A stretch of DNA of 64,000 nucleotides from an uncultured Bacteroidales bacterium (lineage in GTDB: Bacteria > Bacteroidota > Bacteroidia > Bacteroidales > UBA932): contig CALVDM010000006.1 of NCBI GenBank assembly GCA_944326335.1, positions 35,061-99,060 of the forward strand, in the 5' to 3' direction. Shown in pieces: positions 63,081-64,000 of the stretch. Below the pieces are notes generated by a model. That model was given only the letters and a program-made list of their open reading frames with translations. It was not told the DNA's origin and did no database searches. The position numbers were made by a program, and so were the translations under genes. Position 1 is the first letter of the stretch. Each line of letters opens with the position of its first letter.

Positions 63081-63293
63081 CTATAAACAGATAAAGAGAC
63101 TGCCAATTCCATTCCATTTTTCCGGGATAAACAGGTGTGTTCTTTTTAAGTCCCAGTCCTTTTCCTTTACAGATATGTCCAACGATACATTCTTTCTCTT
63201 TCCAGATTTCGTCAGTCGGAGCACCAAAGGATAAGTGTTGTCCTTTTTGGGGCGATAATTTAAGCAAATCGCTTCAGCAGAAGTAGTTAACAT
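63081..63293 (-). pseudogene. Truncated tyrosine recombinase (integrase N-terminal stub)
   Basis: About 70 codons match the arm-DNA-binding start of Bacteroidales integrases ('ICLNYRPKKDNTYPLVLRLTKSGKRKNVSLDISVKEKDWDLKRTH'), then end at a stop; the core-binding and catalytic R-H-R-Y domains are missing. An upstream ATG at 63323 is also in frame. Remnant of an integrative element. Confidence 0.7.
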
Positions 63294-63465
63294 GATAATT
63301 TTGCTAACCCAAGAAAACGCCATGGTTTGAATCTACTGTGGAATCAGATTTGTCGCCTGCCATGCCTGGCGGCATCTGCCGTATCTGTCTGTATTCCATT
63401 GAGAGCCAGCTCTCATGGTCTCCATCCTTATACGGACGGACTTCGTCCCTGCAGGCAATAAAAAA

Positions 63466-63489
63466 ACACCGCAGAGGAATCTGCAGTGT
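63466..63489 (-). terminator. Terminator next to the tRNA fragment
   Basis: Read on the minus strand, ACACTGCAG and CTGCGGTGT arms are followed by TTTTTTT. It lies 10 nt after the tRNA 3' fragment, as a real tRNA terminator would. Confidence 0.8.
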
Positions 63490-63499
63490 CGTTTTCTTG

Positions 63500-63532
63500 T
63501 AGCGGGTCGCAGGATTGAACTGCGGACCTCAT
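63500..63532 (-). pseudogene. 3' fragment of a tRNA (attachment-site-like)
   Basis: Minus strand shows a T arm (CGCAG-TTCAATC-CTGCG) and an acceptor half ACCCGCT-A, but no matching 5' half upstream. Such tRNA 3' ends are left at one border of integrated elements. Confidence 0.65.
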
Positions 63533-63614
63533 GATTATTGTTCATATTGATTGTGTTTTATTGGTTTATAGGATTGTTTTGTCTTTCAGATATTTTCTCT
63601 AAATTTGTCTTGCC

Positions 63615-63812
63615 ATGAAGAAAGAATTGGGAAAATGGTTAATGGATATTGCGAAGTATACCATGACCGCAGTTATATTGACATCCATTTTTGGAGAGTT
63701 CTCGCAAAAATGGGTAATCTATGCAGGAGGTGCATTGACCGTTGCCTGTACTTTGGGTTGGGGATTGTACCTCTTACGGGACAAGGACAAAGATAAAAAG
63801 GAGGTCGAATAA
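63615..63812 (+). CDS. Small membrane protein, DUF6722-like
   Basis: 65 aa with two hydrophobic stretches ('YTMTAVILTSIFG' and 'WVIYAGGALTVACTLGWGLYLL') and a charged tail (KDKDKKE). I recognise it as the small Bacteroidales family often called DUF6722, common near mobile genes; function unknown. Its stop overlaps the next ATG by one base. Confidence 0.75.
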   Translation: MKKELGKWLMDIAKYTMTAVILTSIFGEFSQKWVIYAGGALTVACTLGWGLYLLRDKDKDKKEVE

Positions 63813-63919
63813 TGGGCGCATTAGTAATGTTCGCTTTGGCTATCATTATCGCCAATGTCGCTGGTATCTATTATTGGAGACAGGACAGAAAAGAGAAAAA
63901 AACGCATAAAGTACAGTAA
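63812..63919 (+). CDS. Tiny single-span membrane protein (35 aa)
   Basis: Overlaps the preceding stop (TAATG). One hydrophobic helix ('LVMFALAIIIANVAGIYYW') and a basic tail ('RQDRKEKKTHK'). Likely translated together with the 65-aa protein; no known family. Confidence 0.65.
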   Translation: MGALVMFALAIIIANVAGIYYWRQDRKEKKTHKVQ

Positions 63920-63940
63920 TACTCTGTGCTATACTTTACA

Positions 63941-63970
63941 GAAAGGACAGGTTTAATCGCCTGCCCTTTC
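63941..63970 (+). terminator. Terminator after the small membrane proteins
   Basis: GAAAGG-A-CAGG pairs with CCTG-C-CCTTTC (one mismatch), 8-nt loop, then TTGTTTTT. Confidence 0.75.
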
Positions 63971-64000
63971 TTGTTTTTATAGCAGATTCTTCATCGCTTC

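Noticed and set aside
1-64000. CRISPR arrays, phage structural genes, biosynthetic clusters
   Set aside because: No regularly spaced repeats, no capsid or tail genes and no synthase-type genes seen.

Overview
The window is a Bacteroidales (Bacteroidota) chromosome segment. Evidence: two SusC/SusD pairs, a hybrid two-component regulator, many lipoproteins with signal peptides ending in a lipobox, Bacteroidetes-type promoters (TTTG or TTG, 19-20 nt, then TAnnTTTG), and few clear Shine-Dalgarno sequences. I cannot fix the genus from sequence alone; the gene content is that of a gut glycan degrader.

Layout. 1-2.3 kb (minus): a cobalamin riboswitch reads into btuG (surface B12-binding lipoprotein) and btuB (TonB receptor, cut by the window edge). 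2.5-4.0 kb: a Schlafen/AlbA-type ATPase-domain protein. 4.3-25.8 kb (plus): polysaccharide utilization locus 1 (PUL1), with two GH28/GH49-like beta-helix lipoproteins, SusC, SusD, a fimbrillin-like/FISUMP lipoprotein, a GH89 alpha-N-acetylglucosaminidase, an unknown lipoprotein, a GH71/99-like plus GH31 fusion, and a GH2. The first PUL1 gene is out of frame at a 10-G tract just after its lipoprotein signal. 26.0-29.3 kb: rubredoxin and superoxide dismutase (minus), then a TonB receptor. 29.4-51.8 kb (plus): PUL2, with a sugar permease, ROK kinase, GH20, hybrid two-component sensor, a 52-aa small protein and a lipoprotein, a clan-A hydrolase, SusC, SusD, a second FISUMP lipoprotein, a clan-A-like protein whose nucleophile position is Ser, and a GH2. 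52.1-56 kb: two divergent multidomain secreted proteins. 56.2-56.9 kb: a RelB/DinJ-PIN toxin-antitoxin pair. 56.9-60.6 kb: core genes (YbhN-like membrane protein, PfkB kinase, DUF6913-like protein, DUF368/PopT lipid-carrier transporter), then tRNA-Arg(TCT) and a tRNA relic. 61.2-62.3 kb: a membrane-anchored AraC regulator. 62.4-64 kb: the worn edge of a genomic island, with HepT/MntA, an integrase stub, a tRNA 3' fragment and two tiny membrane proteins.

How it works together (inference). The two PULs carry paralogous SusC-SusD-FISUMP sets but different enzymes. GH89, GH20, GH2, GH31 and a clan-A hydrolase, with a permease and a ROK sugar kinase, fit release and uptake of GlcNAc and other monosaccharides from host-type glycans. 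The only hybrid regulator is in PUL2 and might serve both loci.

The least conventional signals are the G-tract switch in PUL1, families of hairpin repeats in the intergenic spaces (two with covarying stems around 27-nt loops; one 52-nt repeat present in both orientations), two unlisted small proteins of one type each placed just upstream of a lipoprotein gene, and a promoter-terminator unit of about 85 nt upstream of the PUL2 permease.
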